Below, in pieces: positions 31,859 through 38,067 of a stretch of 38,067 bases of DNA. Both the position numbers and the translations under genes were made by a program. A model generated the notes under the pieces. That model made no database searches. It worked only from the letters and a program-made list of their open reading frames with translations, and had not been told where the DNA came from. Each line of letters opens with the position of its first letter. Position 1 is the stretch's first letter. The stretch covers positions 1 through 38,067 of the forward strand of contig CALWRT010000157.1 in assembly GCA_944384015.1 (NCBI GenBank), in the 5' to 3' direction. This DNA is from an uncultured Lachnospiraceae bacterium (GTDB taxonomy: Bacteria > Bacillota > Clostridia > Lachnospirales > Lachnospiraceae).

Positions 31859-32029
31859 ATGGCATACGTAATCAACGACACATGCGTAAGCTGTGGGGCT
31901 TGTGAATCCGAATGTCCTGTTGGCGCTATTTCTCAGGGAGACGGAATTTTCGTAATCGACGCCAGCTCCTGCATCGACTGCGGTGCTTGTGCTGGATCCT
32001 GCCCGACCGGCGCTATTGAGCAGGAGTAA
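31859..32029 (+). CDS. 2[4Fe-4S] ferredoxin
   Basis: A 56-residue clostridial-type ferredoxin with two cysteine motifs, CVSCGACESECPVGA and CIDCGACAGSCPTGA (C-x2-C-x2-C-x3-C-P twice). It carries low-potential electrons between cytoplasmic oxidoreductases. The ATG at 31859 has AAGGAGG upstream, and residue 1 onward (MAYVINDTC) matches the family. It sits downstream of the formate-lyase activase and could supply the electron that enzyme needs; this is inference from position and family chemistry. It has its own apparent promoter and ends at a 23-bp perfect inverted repeat. Confidence 0.93.
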   Translation: MAYVINDTCVSCGACESECPVGAISQGDGIFVIDASSCIDCGACAGSCPTGAIEQE

Positions 32030-32070
32030 TCCTGTCATTTGAACTGACGAATACTAGAGGAGTATCCTAA

Positions 32071-32124
32071 CAAATAAATACCGCCTGGCTTTCCTCCATC
32101 AGAAAGCCAGGCGGTATTTATTTG
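32071..32124. terminator. bidirectional terminator after the ferredoxin gene
   Basis: A perfect 23-bp inverted repeat (32071-32093 with 32102-32124, loop of 8, arm core ACCGCCTGGCTTTC). The A/T-rich outer ends supply T-tracts in both directions. It lies between the convergent ferredoxin and zinc-ribbon genes. Confidence 0.9.
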
Positions 32125-32133
32125 CCCGAGAGT

Positions 32134-32658
32134 TTATAGATTCTCCCCGGGCGCTTTCATTTCCCCTGCGCCATTTCCCTCTGTTATTTCCACACCCTTA
32201 GCGGCAGCTTCTCCCTCTGTCTGCCCCTCTGCCTTATGGCCGCAATGGATACAAAATTTTGCGTCCGGCTCCAGCGGCGTTTTACATGCCGGGCATACAT
32301 TCCCGGCCGCAATCGGGGCGCCGCAGCCTGGGCAGAAGGAAGCGCTCCGATCTACGTCCCGGCCGCAGCCTGGACACAGCACCAATCCCTTCCGCTTTCT
32401 CAGATCTGCCCGAAGCCCGTCCAGCTGCGCTTCTATCTCCCTCACTTCAGACAGTATCTCCCGATAATCTGCCTCTCTGCCATCTTTCGATCCTTCATAA
32501 ATACACTCTCCAATCTGGCGGAAGCACTCTTGTCTGCGGCCTTCTGCCTTGTTCATCTCACTGCTGATCTTTGCAGTCTCTGTGAGATCCTTCGCCTTCC
32601 TGCTCAACGTACCCCCGGCTTCACTTACACCGCTGCTTATCACATCAAAAATCGACAT
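32134..32658 (-). CDS. double zinc-ribbon protein with N-terminal coiled coil
   Basis: A 174-residue protein. Residues about 10-95 are an uninterrupted charged helix, likely coiled coil. Two zinc ribbons follow: CPGCGRDVDRSASFCPGCG and CPACKTPLEPDAKFCIHCG. The C-terminal 30 residues are acidic and low in complexity. Such proteins are common in Firmicutes and have no assigned role. The ATG at 32658 (MSIFDVISSG) is chosen because GGGAGGT lies at the right distance; an in-frame start 19 codons upstream gives an untypical basic leader. It is convergent with the ferredoxin gene. Confidence 0.78.
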   Translation of the reverse strand: MSIFDVISSGVSEAGGTLSRKAKDLTETAKISSEMNKAEGRRQECFRQIGECIYEGSKDGREADYREILSEVREIEAQLDGLRADLRKRKGLVLCPGCGRDVDRSASFCPGCGAPIAAGNVCPACKTPLEPDAKFCIHCGHKAEGQTEGEAAAKGVEITEGNGAGEMKAPGENL

Positions 32659-32743
32659 TATAGGAACCTCCCTCTTTTTATTATCTGATATTAGAATAGC
32701 AGATTCCTGCCGCACTTTTGTTTTTTAGAAGACACAGGTTCAC

Positions 32744-32830
32744 TCAGCGTTCCCTTGGTACCGCCGCGCCGCACTGCCTGCAGCAGGATCCCCGTTCCGC
32801 CCCTCTTGCTCCGCATCGGCCGCATTCCAT
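32744..32830 (-). pseudogene. possible tiny zinc-ribbon ORF or remnant
   Basis: A 28-codon minus-strand frame with two CxxC pairs (MECGRCGARG, then CCRQCGAAVP), like a zinc ribbon and similar in style to the double zinc-ribbon gene just downstream. The ribosome-binding site is poorly spaced. It may be a very small protein, a broken paralogue or chance. The rest of 32831-33070 shows no gene. Confidence 0.25.
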
Positions 32831-33070
32831 AGGCGCCGCTCTTCTCCTGAGCACAGCCCTTCCCGTGACATGCTCCCCATTCACAGCCGCCCTTCACCAA
32901 TATAGAGCCCGCTATGGAGATAATTCTATCTGTCTGAAATACTGCGACAGTCTCCCTATGCAATATTTCGGAGACAAAGCTGCCTTCTCTGGAAGCCATA
33001 GAGGAGACCTGGGGCAAAAGGAAAGCTGGCAATTCAAACAGCTGCTCTCCGAAAGAACATTGCCCGATGG

Positions 33071-33856
33071 CTACTTCACCCCTCCCCTCAGCGCCGCCTC
33101 TTTCATCTCCCGTACATAGTTTTCCACATGGGGCACGCAGTCCTCCCCGTACTTGCGGCACAGCTCCACAATCGCGCTGCCAACGATCACTCCGTCAGCC
33201 TTGGCCGCCATCTCTTCCGCCTGCTCAGGCGTCGATATCCCGAAGCCAATGGCGCACGGAACCTCCTTCGTCTCCTTGACCAGCCTTATCATCTCACCCA
33301 CATCTGTCGTGATCTGGCTTCGCATCCCCGTCACTCCAAGGGAAGAGACACAGTAGACAAAGCCTTCCGCCTCCCGGGCAATCATGCGTATCCGCTCGCG
33401 GGAGGTGGGGGCGATCAGAGATATGAGCGCGATACCGCGGCGGCGGAACTCGGAAGCGAATTCTTCCTTCTCCTCATAGGGCACATCCGGCAGAATTACC
33501 GCGTCTATCCCGCAATCGGCGGCTCTGCCGGCGAACCGGGCAATCCCATAAGAAAATACCACATTGGCGTAGGTCATGAAGGCCAATGGTATATGGCTGT
33601 TCTCCCGAATCCTCTCTGCCATCCGGAAAATGTCATCTGTTGTCACATGCCCTGACAGCGCCCGCATACTGGCCGCCTGGATGACAGGGCCCTCTGCTGT
33701 GGGATCCGAGAACGGGATCCCAAGCTCAATCAGATCCGCCCCTGCCCGCTCCATCGCATATACCAGCTCTTCCGTAATATCCAGGGATGGATCCCCGCAT
33801 GTAATAAATGGGATAAATGCCTTGCCGTTTTCAAAAACCTGTTCTATCTTACTCAT
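33071..33856 (-). CDS. trpA: tryptophan synthase alpha subunit
   Basis: A 261-residue TrpA, which cleaves indole-3-glycerol phosphate to indole for TrpB. The catalytic Glu and Asp are in [17 protein letters not shown]. The phosphate-binding FGISTPEQA and SAIVELC segments are present. The ATG at 33856 follows GGGGAGGA and overlaps the trpB stop by 8 bases, so it is translationally coupled. It is the last gene of the trp operon. I see no clear terminator directly after the stop. Confidence 0.93.
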   Translation of the reverse strand: MSKIEQVFENGKAFIPFITCGDPSLDITEELVYAMERAGADLIELGIPFSDPTAEGPVIQAASMRALSGHVTTDDIFRMAERIRENSHIPLAFMTYANVVFSYGIARFAGRAADCGIDAVILPDVPYEEKEEFASEFRRRGIALISLIAPTSRERIRMIAREAEGFVYCVSSLGVTGMRSQITTDVGEMIRLVKETKEVPCAIGFGISTPEQAEEMAAKADGVIVGSAIVELCRKYGEDCVPHVENYVREMKEAALRGGVK

Positions 33857-35033
33857 AGAGATCCTCCCCTCGATAGCGGGCAATGGCCGCGCAGTCCTTG
33901 TCCCCCCGCCCGGATAATGTCACGACCATGATCTGGTCTTTTTCCATGGAAGGCGCCAGCTTCCTGGCATAGGCGACCGCATGGGCCGATTCAATCGCCG
34001 GTATAATGCCCTCTGTGCGGGACAGATACTCGAAGGCCTCCACCGCCTCCTCGTCCGTCACCGCCACATACTCTGCCCGGCCTGTATCATACAGGTTGGC
34101 GTGCTCCGGCCCGATACCCGGGTAATCCAGTCCCGCAGAGATTGAATAGACCGGGGCAATCTGCCCGTACGCGTCCTGGCAGAAGTAGCTCTTCATTCCA
34201 TGGAAAATCCCCAGGCTTCCGGTGGCTATGGTGGCGGCCGTCTCAGCGGTGTGGATTCCTCTCCCGGCCGCCTCGCAGCCAATGAGCCGTACCCCCGGCA
34301 TATCAATAAAATGATAGAAGCTTCCGATCGCGTTGGACCCCCCTCCCACACAGGCCAGCACCGCGTCGGGCAGCCTTCCTTCCCGCTGCAGCGTCTGCTC
34401 TTTGATCTCCCTGGAAATCACTGCCTGGAAATCTCTCACAATCGTCGGGAACGGATGGGGTCCCATACACGAGCCCAGCACATAATGGGTATCACTGATC
34501 CGTCTCGTCCACTCCCTCATGGTCTCCGAGACCGCGTCTTTCAATGTGGCTGTCCCAGAGACAACCGGGTGTACCTTCGCTCCCAGCAGGCGCATCCGGT
34601 ACACATTCAGCGCTTGGCGCCTCGTATCCTCTTCTCCCATGAAAACCTCACATTCCATATCCATCAGAGCTGCTGCGGTAGCCGTGGCCACTCCGTGCTG
34701 TCCGGCTCCCGTCTCGGCGATGACCCGGGTCTTGCCCATCTTCTTGGCCAGAAGCACTTGCCCCAGCACATTATTGATCTTATGCGCGCCGGTATGGTTC
34801 AAGTCCTCCCGTTTCAGATATATTTTCGCCCCTCCCAAATCCTCCGTCATCCTCTTGGCGTAATAGAGCAGGGACGGCCGTCCCGCATAGTTATTCAGGA
34901 GATTTTCCAGTTCTTCGCAAAAATCCGGGTCTCCCTTGTAATGATTATAAACCTCCTCCAGCTCGATCACGGCATTCATCAGCGTCTCTGGGATATATCT
35001 TCCCCCGTGAATGCCAAATCTTCCGTCTGCCAT
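33849..35033 (-). CDS. trpB: tryptophan synthase beta subunit
   Basis: A 394-residue TrpB, the pyridoxal-phosphate enzyme that joins indole and serine. The cofactor lysine is in [22 protein letters not shown] and the [10 protein letters not shown] phosphate loop are intact, as is the C-terminal TLSGRGDKD motif. The length is standard (about 390-400). Start: ATG at 35033 with GGAGGAATG upstream, 16 bases after trpF. It overlaps trpA. Confidence 0.95.
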   Translation of the reverse strand: MADGRFGIHGGRYIPETLMNAVIELEEVYNHYKGDPDFCEELENLLNNYAGRPSLLYYAKRMTEDLGGAKIYLKREDLNHTGAHKINNVLGQVLLAKKMGKTRVIAETGAGQHGVATATAAALMDMECEVFMGEEDTRRQALNVYRMRLLGAKVHPVVSGTATLKDAVSETMREWTRRISDTHYVLGSCMGPHPFPTIVRDFQAVISREIKEQTLQREGRLPDAVLACVGGGSNAIGSFYHFIDMPGVRLIGCEAAGRGIHTAETAATIATGSLGIFHGMKSYFCQDAYGQIAPVYSISAGLDYPGIGPEHANLYDTGRAEYVAVTDEEAVEAFEYLSRTEGIIPAIESAHAVAYARKLAPSMEKDQIMVVTLSGRGDKDCAAIARYRGEDLYE

Positions 35034-35049
35034 CTTATCATTCCTCCTA

Positions 35050-35652
35050 CTATTCTGCCGCTGCCACTGCCACAGCTGCCAATATCTTCTCTCTGTCCTT
35101 ACGCCCCTCTGTCTCCACCCCGCTGCTCATGTCTCCTGCGTAGGGATGCGTCTGGGAAACGGCCTCCCTCAGATTATCAGGCCCCAGTCCTCCGGCCAGG
35201 AAGAAGGGGCGTTTTATGTTCTTGGCAAGCCTCCAATCGAAGGTCTTGCCCCCGCCGCTTCCCGCGTCCAGCAATATATAATCGGCCTGACTGTGCGCAG
35301 CGATATCTACGTCTCCCCGTATTTTGATCCGAAAAGCCTGTATCAGCGGCTTGTCGGTGAGTTCTCTCAGATAGCTGATATATTGGGGACTCTCCTTTCC
35401 GTGCAGCTGAGCGGCCTGTATCGTCCCCTCTTCCAGAAGCTGCGCCACTTTCTTAGGAGGGGCATCCACAAACACCCCTACCCGGATGACTCCCTCATCC
35501 AGGGCAGCCGCAAGCTGTCTTGCGCGCTCAGGCGTGATATTTCTCGGGCTTCGCGGGGCATCGATGACGAATCCGCAGTAATCGGGTCTCGCCTCGTTGA
35601 CATAGGCAATATCCTCCAGCCTTGTCAGGCCGCATATTTTTATTCTCGTCAT
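35050..35652 (-). CDS. trpF: phosphoribosylanthranilate isomerase
   Basis: A 200-residue TIM-barrel isomerase. The catalytic Cys is in KICGLTR, the acid Asp in [16 protein letters not shown], and the phosphate-binding region is LAGGLGPDN and [11 protein letters not shown]. Start and trpC stop share ATGA (35649-35652), so the two are coupled. It is separate from trpC, not fused as in enteric bacteria. Confidence 0.93.
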   Translation of the reverse strand: MTRIKICGLTRLEDIAYVNEARPDYCGFVIDAPRSPRNITPERARQLAAALDEGVIRVGVFVDAPPKKVAQLLEEGTIQAAQLHGKESPQYISYLRELTDKPLIQAFRIKIRGDVDIAAHSQADYILLDAGSGGGKTFDWRLAKNIKRPFFLAGGLGPDNLREAVSQTHPYAGDMSSGVETEGRKDREKILAAVAVAAAE

Positions 35653-36470
35653 ACTTCATTTCCCCTCAGTTTTTCCAATATATCCCTCTTATTGGGCGCC
35701 CGCATAAGGGTCTCGCCGATGAGCACCGCGTCTGTCCCGTTCTCCCGCAGGCGGCGTATGTCCTGCGCATTCCGGATCCCGCTCTCGGAGACGAAGAGTA
35801 TGTCCGGAGGGATCAGGCTTCGCAGCCGCAAGCTGGTACCCAGGTCCACCTCAAAGGTCCGAAGATCCCGGTTGTTGACGCCGATCACCTGTGCTCCGGC
35901 CTTCACCGCCGCGCGCGCCTCCTCCTCTGTGCGGGCCTCTACAAGGGCTGACAGGCCCAGTTCCCGGCACAGCGCTAAGTACGCCCGGAGCTGTCCTTCC
36001 TCTAATATCCCGCAGATCAGCAGGATCGCCGACGCTCCCAGCACCTTCGCCTCATAGATCATATATTCATCCACCGTGAAGTCTTTGCGCAGCACCGGAA
36101 TGCGTACGGCCCGGGCGATTTCCCGCAGATACTCCGGGCTCCCCTGGAACCAATCAGGCTCGGTCAGGCAGGAGATTGCCGCCGCCTTCGCCGCTTCATA
36201 TTCCTTCGCGATATCCAGGTAAGGGAAATCTGGCGCGATCAGCCCTTTCGTCGGCGATGCACGCTTCACCTCGCAGATGAAAGCAATGTCCGGCCCCGCG
36301 AGCGCCTCCTCGAAGGGCAGCCTGCCTGGCCTTCCCGCACCTGTCCTGTCCGCCTGCCCGTCAGAGGCCAGGCGTTCTGCCTCCTCCCGCACCCGTGCCA
36401 GGGGCTGTACCTTCTTCTCTTCCTCCACCCGCGCTTTTGTCCGCTCGGCAATCTTCTCCAAAATATTCAT
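35649..36470 (-). CDS. trpC: indole-3-glycerol phosphate synthase
   Basis: A 273-residue TrpC. Visible motifs: FICEVKRASPTKGLI with the catalytic Lys, VLRKDF, IGVNNRDLRTFEVDL and SESGI. An insertion of about 20 residues rich in Gly, Ala and Arg follows the N-terminal helix (residues about 35-52). Start: ATG at 36470 with AGGAGGA upstream, 30 bases after trpD; it overlaps trpF by four bases. Confidence 0.93.
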   Translation of the reverse strand: MNILEKIAERTKARVEEEKKVQPLARVREEAERLASDGQADRTGAGRPGRLPFEEALAGPDIAFICEVKRASPTKGLIAPDFPYLDIAKEYEAAKAAAISCLTEPDWFQGSPEYLREIARAVRIPVLRKDFTVDEYMIYEAKVLGASAILLICGILEEGQLRAYLALCRELGLSALVEARTEEEARAAVKAGAQVIGVNNRDLRTFEVDLGTSLRLRSLIPPDILFVSESGIRNAQDIRRLRENGTDAVLIGETLMRAPNKRDILEKLRGNEV

Positions 36471-36500
36471 AGAATGTCTCCTCCTATCCCTCCAGTCTAT

Positions 36501-37511
36501 TCACCGGTTGCTCTCCCGGACGAATTCTTCCAATTTGCCCAGGGCCGCCCCGGAGTCAATCAGCTCTTCCGCCAGTTTCACGCCCTCCGCTGTCGTCTTG
36601 GCCCTGCCGCCGATATAGAGTGCCGCTCCCGCGTTCAGGCAGACCGCGCATCTCTTCGCCCCTCTCTCTCGTCCTTCCAGGATGTCTCTTGTTATCTGGG
36701 CGTTCTCCTCTGGGCTGCCGCCCGCCAGTTCTTCCTTCCTGCACCGCTCATACCCGAACTGTTCCGGCGTAAGCTCATAGGACTGGAACCATCCATCCCT
36801 GATCTCACAGACGGAAGTGGGGGCTGACATGGAGATCTCATCCAGCTTATCCTGCCCGAAGACTACCATTCCCCGCCTCACGCCCAGCTTGCCCATCACC
36901 TGGGCCAGCGGCTCCACCAGGCCCTCCTCATAGACCCCCATCAGCTCCATATTGGCTCCGGCTGGATTCGACAGCGGCCCTAAGATGTTGAACACCGTGC
37001 GGATGGCCAGCTCTTTGCGCACCGGCGCCACATATTTCATCGCGATATGGTAATTCTGGGCGAACAGGAAGCAGATGCCGATCTTCTGCAGTATCTCGGT
37101 GCTTCTCTCCGGCGGCACGGATATACGGACTCCCAGCGCTTCCAGGACGTCTGCCGCTCCGCTCTTAGAGCTGGCGGCCCGGTTGCCGTGCTTGGCCACC
37201 GGCACTCCTCCGGCCGCGATCACGAGGGCGGCAGTGGTGGAGATATTGAAAGAGTTGGCCCCGTCTCCCCCTGTACCCACGATTTCCAGCACATCCATGT
37301 CGTGCAGAAGCTTCACGCAGTGGGCTCTCATCCCCGCCGCCGAAGCCGTGATCTCATCGATCGTCTCTCCCTTTTGCGCCAGGGCGGTGAGGTAGGCCGC
37401 AGTTTGCACTTGGCTCGTCTGCCCGCCCATGATCTCATTCATCACTGCCTCGGCCTCTTCATAGGTCAGGTCTTTCTTATCCGCAAGTTTCATAATCGCC
37501 TCTTTAATCAT
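36501..37511 (-). CDS. trpD: anthranilate phosphoribosyltransferase
   Basis: A 336-residue TrpD, which adds phosphoribose to anthranilate. The [14 protein letters not shown] diphosphate-binding loop, [21 protein letters not shown] and the [13 protein letters not shown] segment are all typical. Start ATG at 37511 overlaps the trpG stop as ATGA (37508-37511). It is a stand-alone gene, not fused to trpG. Confidence 0.95.
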   Translation of the reverse strand: MIKEAIMKLADKKDLTYEEAEAVMNEIMGGQTSQVQTAAYLTALAQKGETIDEITASAAGMRAHCVKLLHDMDVLEIVGTGGDGANSFNISTTAALVIAAGGVPVAKHGNRAASSKSGAADVLEALGVRISVPPERSTEILQKIGICFLFAQNYHIAMKYVAPVRKELAIRTVFNILGPLSNPAGANMELMGVYEEGLVEPLAQVMGKLGVRRGMVVFGQDKLDEISMSAPTSVCEIRDGWFQSYELTPEQFGYERCRKEELAGGSPEENAQITRDILEGRERGAKRCAVCLNAGAALYIGGRAKTTAEGVKLAEELIDSGAALGKLEEFVRESNR

Positions 37512-38067
37512 ATTGATCTCCTCTCCGCCGCCAGGCTTAAAAAATTTTCAATTATATGAATTCCATCGGGTGTCATCACAGACTCTGGATGGAATTGTAC
37601 TCCGCATACACATAAATTTGTATGCTCCACCGCCATCACTTCATGATCCTGTGTATATGCGGTCACCGCAAGCTCCGGTGGAAGGCTCTCCTCCACAGCC
37701 GCCAGGGAATGGTATCTGGCTGCCGGGAAATGTGCCGGAAGTCCGGCGAACAGCCTGCTGTCCGACGATGCCTCTACCGTGGACACCTTTCCGTGCATCA
37801 GCTGCTTCGCATACCCCACCTTGCCTCCAAAGGCCATACAGATCGCCTGGTGTCCCAGGCAGACGCCAAAGATCGGGATGGTTCCTGCCAGCTGCCGTAC
37901 AAGGGGGACACAGATGCCGGCATCCTCCGGGTGTCCTGGCCCCGGTGACAAGAATACCGCTTCCGGTCTCATCTTCTCAACCTCCTCCACTGTCACCTGG
38001 TCATTGCGCAGGACAACGGTGTCAGGGCGAAGGCTCCCCACCGCCTGGTATAGGTTATACACGAAGC
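37508..38067 (-). CDS. trpG: anthranilate synthase glutamine amidotransferase subunit (5' end outside window)
   Basis: About 186 residues from the C-terminal side; the frame is still open at the window edge, in the FVYNLYQ motif just after the usual LLIDNYDSF start. The class I amidotransferase triad is visible: Cys in [16 protein letters not shown], then His and Glu in [10 protein letters not shown]. It supplies ammonia from glutamine to TrpE, whose gene is presumably upstream beyond the window; a dual role in folate synthesis is possible. It overlaps trpD by four bases. Confidence 0.92.
   Translation of the reverse strand, partial: FVYNLYQAVGSLRPDTVVLRNDQVTVEEVEKMRPEAVFLSPGPGHPEDAGICVPLVRQLAGTIPIFGVCLGHQAICMAFGGKVGYAKQLMHGKVSTVEASSDSRLFAGLPAHFPAARYHSLAAVEESLPPELAVTAYTQDHEVMAVEHTNLCVCGVQFHPESVMTPDGIHIIENFLSLAAERRSI

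Overview
The window reads as chromosome of a low-to-moderate GC, spore-forming anaerobic Firmicute, most likely a Lachnospiraceae (Clostridium cluster XIVa) relative. The grounds are strong AGGAGG ribosome-binding sites, spore and cortex-type wall enzymes (SleB-like hydrolase, CwlD-like amidase, a GH18 enzyme with SH3 domain), MecA, a pyruvate formate-lyase system, a D-lactate dehydrogenase and an 8-Cys clostridial-type ferredoxin. I see no rRNA, tRNA, CRISPR array, insertion sequence or phage gene. Assignment to a family is inference from gene content only.

Layout. 1-2750 (+): end of a LysR regulator, an uncertain small ORF, then a MoxR AAA+ ATPase and a CoxE-like VWA protein. 2930-9430 (-): SleB-like hydrolase, shikimate kinase-like protein, D-lactate dehydrogenase, alpha/beta hydrolase, a DUF3169-like membrane protein with its small XRE regulator, and a flavin reductase-like protein. 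The gap at 6860-7224 has the base-pairing pattern of a large structured RNA. The gap at 8213-8710 holds four operator-like dyads around a promoter. 9428-15979 (-): CBS/DHH pyrophosphatase, glycogen branching enzyme, and a large TPR/acidic-linker/AAA protein. 16118-16663 (+) is a DUF402 protein. 16787-19523 (-) is a likely operon: CwlD amidase, a threonylcarbamoyl-AMP synthase fused to a catalytically degenerate low-molecular-weight phosphatase domain, and dCMP deaminase. 19659-23646 (-) is a methionine operon: metF, a separate B12 methionine-synthase activation domain, and a shortened metH. 23742-25625 (-) is a membrane-anchored GH18 protein with an SH3 domain. An 890-bp gap follows, then mecA (+) and a DUF1858 protein (-).

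28142-32029 (+) is the most striking part. Pyruvate formate-lyase is encoded in pieces: a 682-residue core with the Cys-Cys active site but no glycyl-radical domain; a 78-residue protein whose first half resembles the start of the glycyl-radical domain but ends in a three-cysteine cluster; and an 80-residue stand-alone glycyl-radical domain with the RVSGYAV loop. The activase gene and an 8-Cys ferredoxin gene follow. 32134-38067 (-): a double zinc-ribbon protein and the trp operon (trpG, D, C, F, B, A), with trpG running off the window.

Two enzymes here (pyruvate formate-lyase and methionine synthase) have the radical or reactivation domain split off as a separate gene. A small family of imperfect hairpin repeats sits at or near the stop codons of four minus-strand genes.
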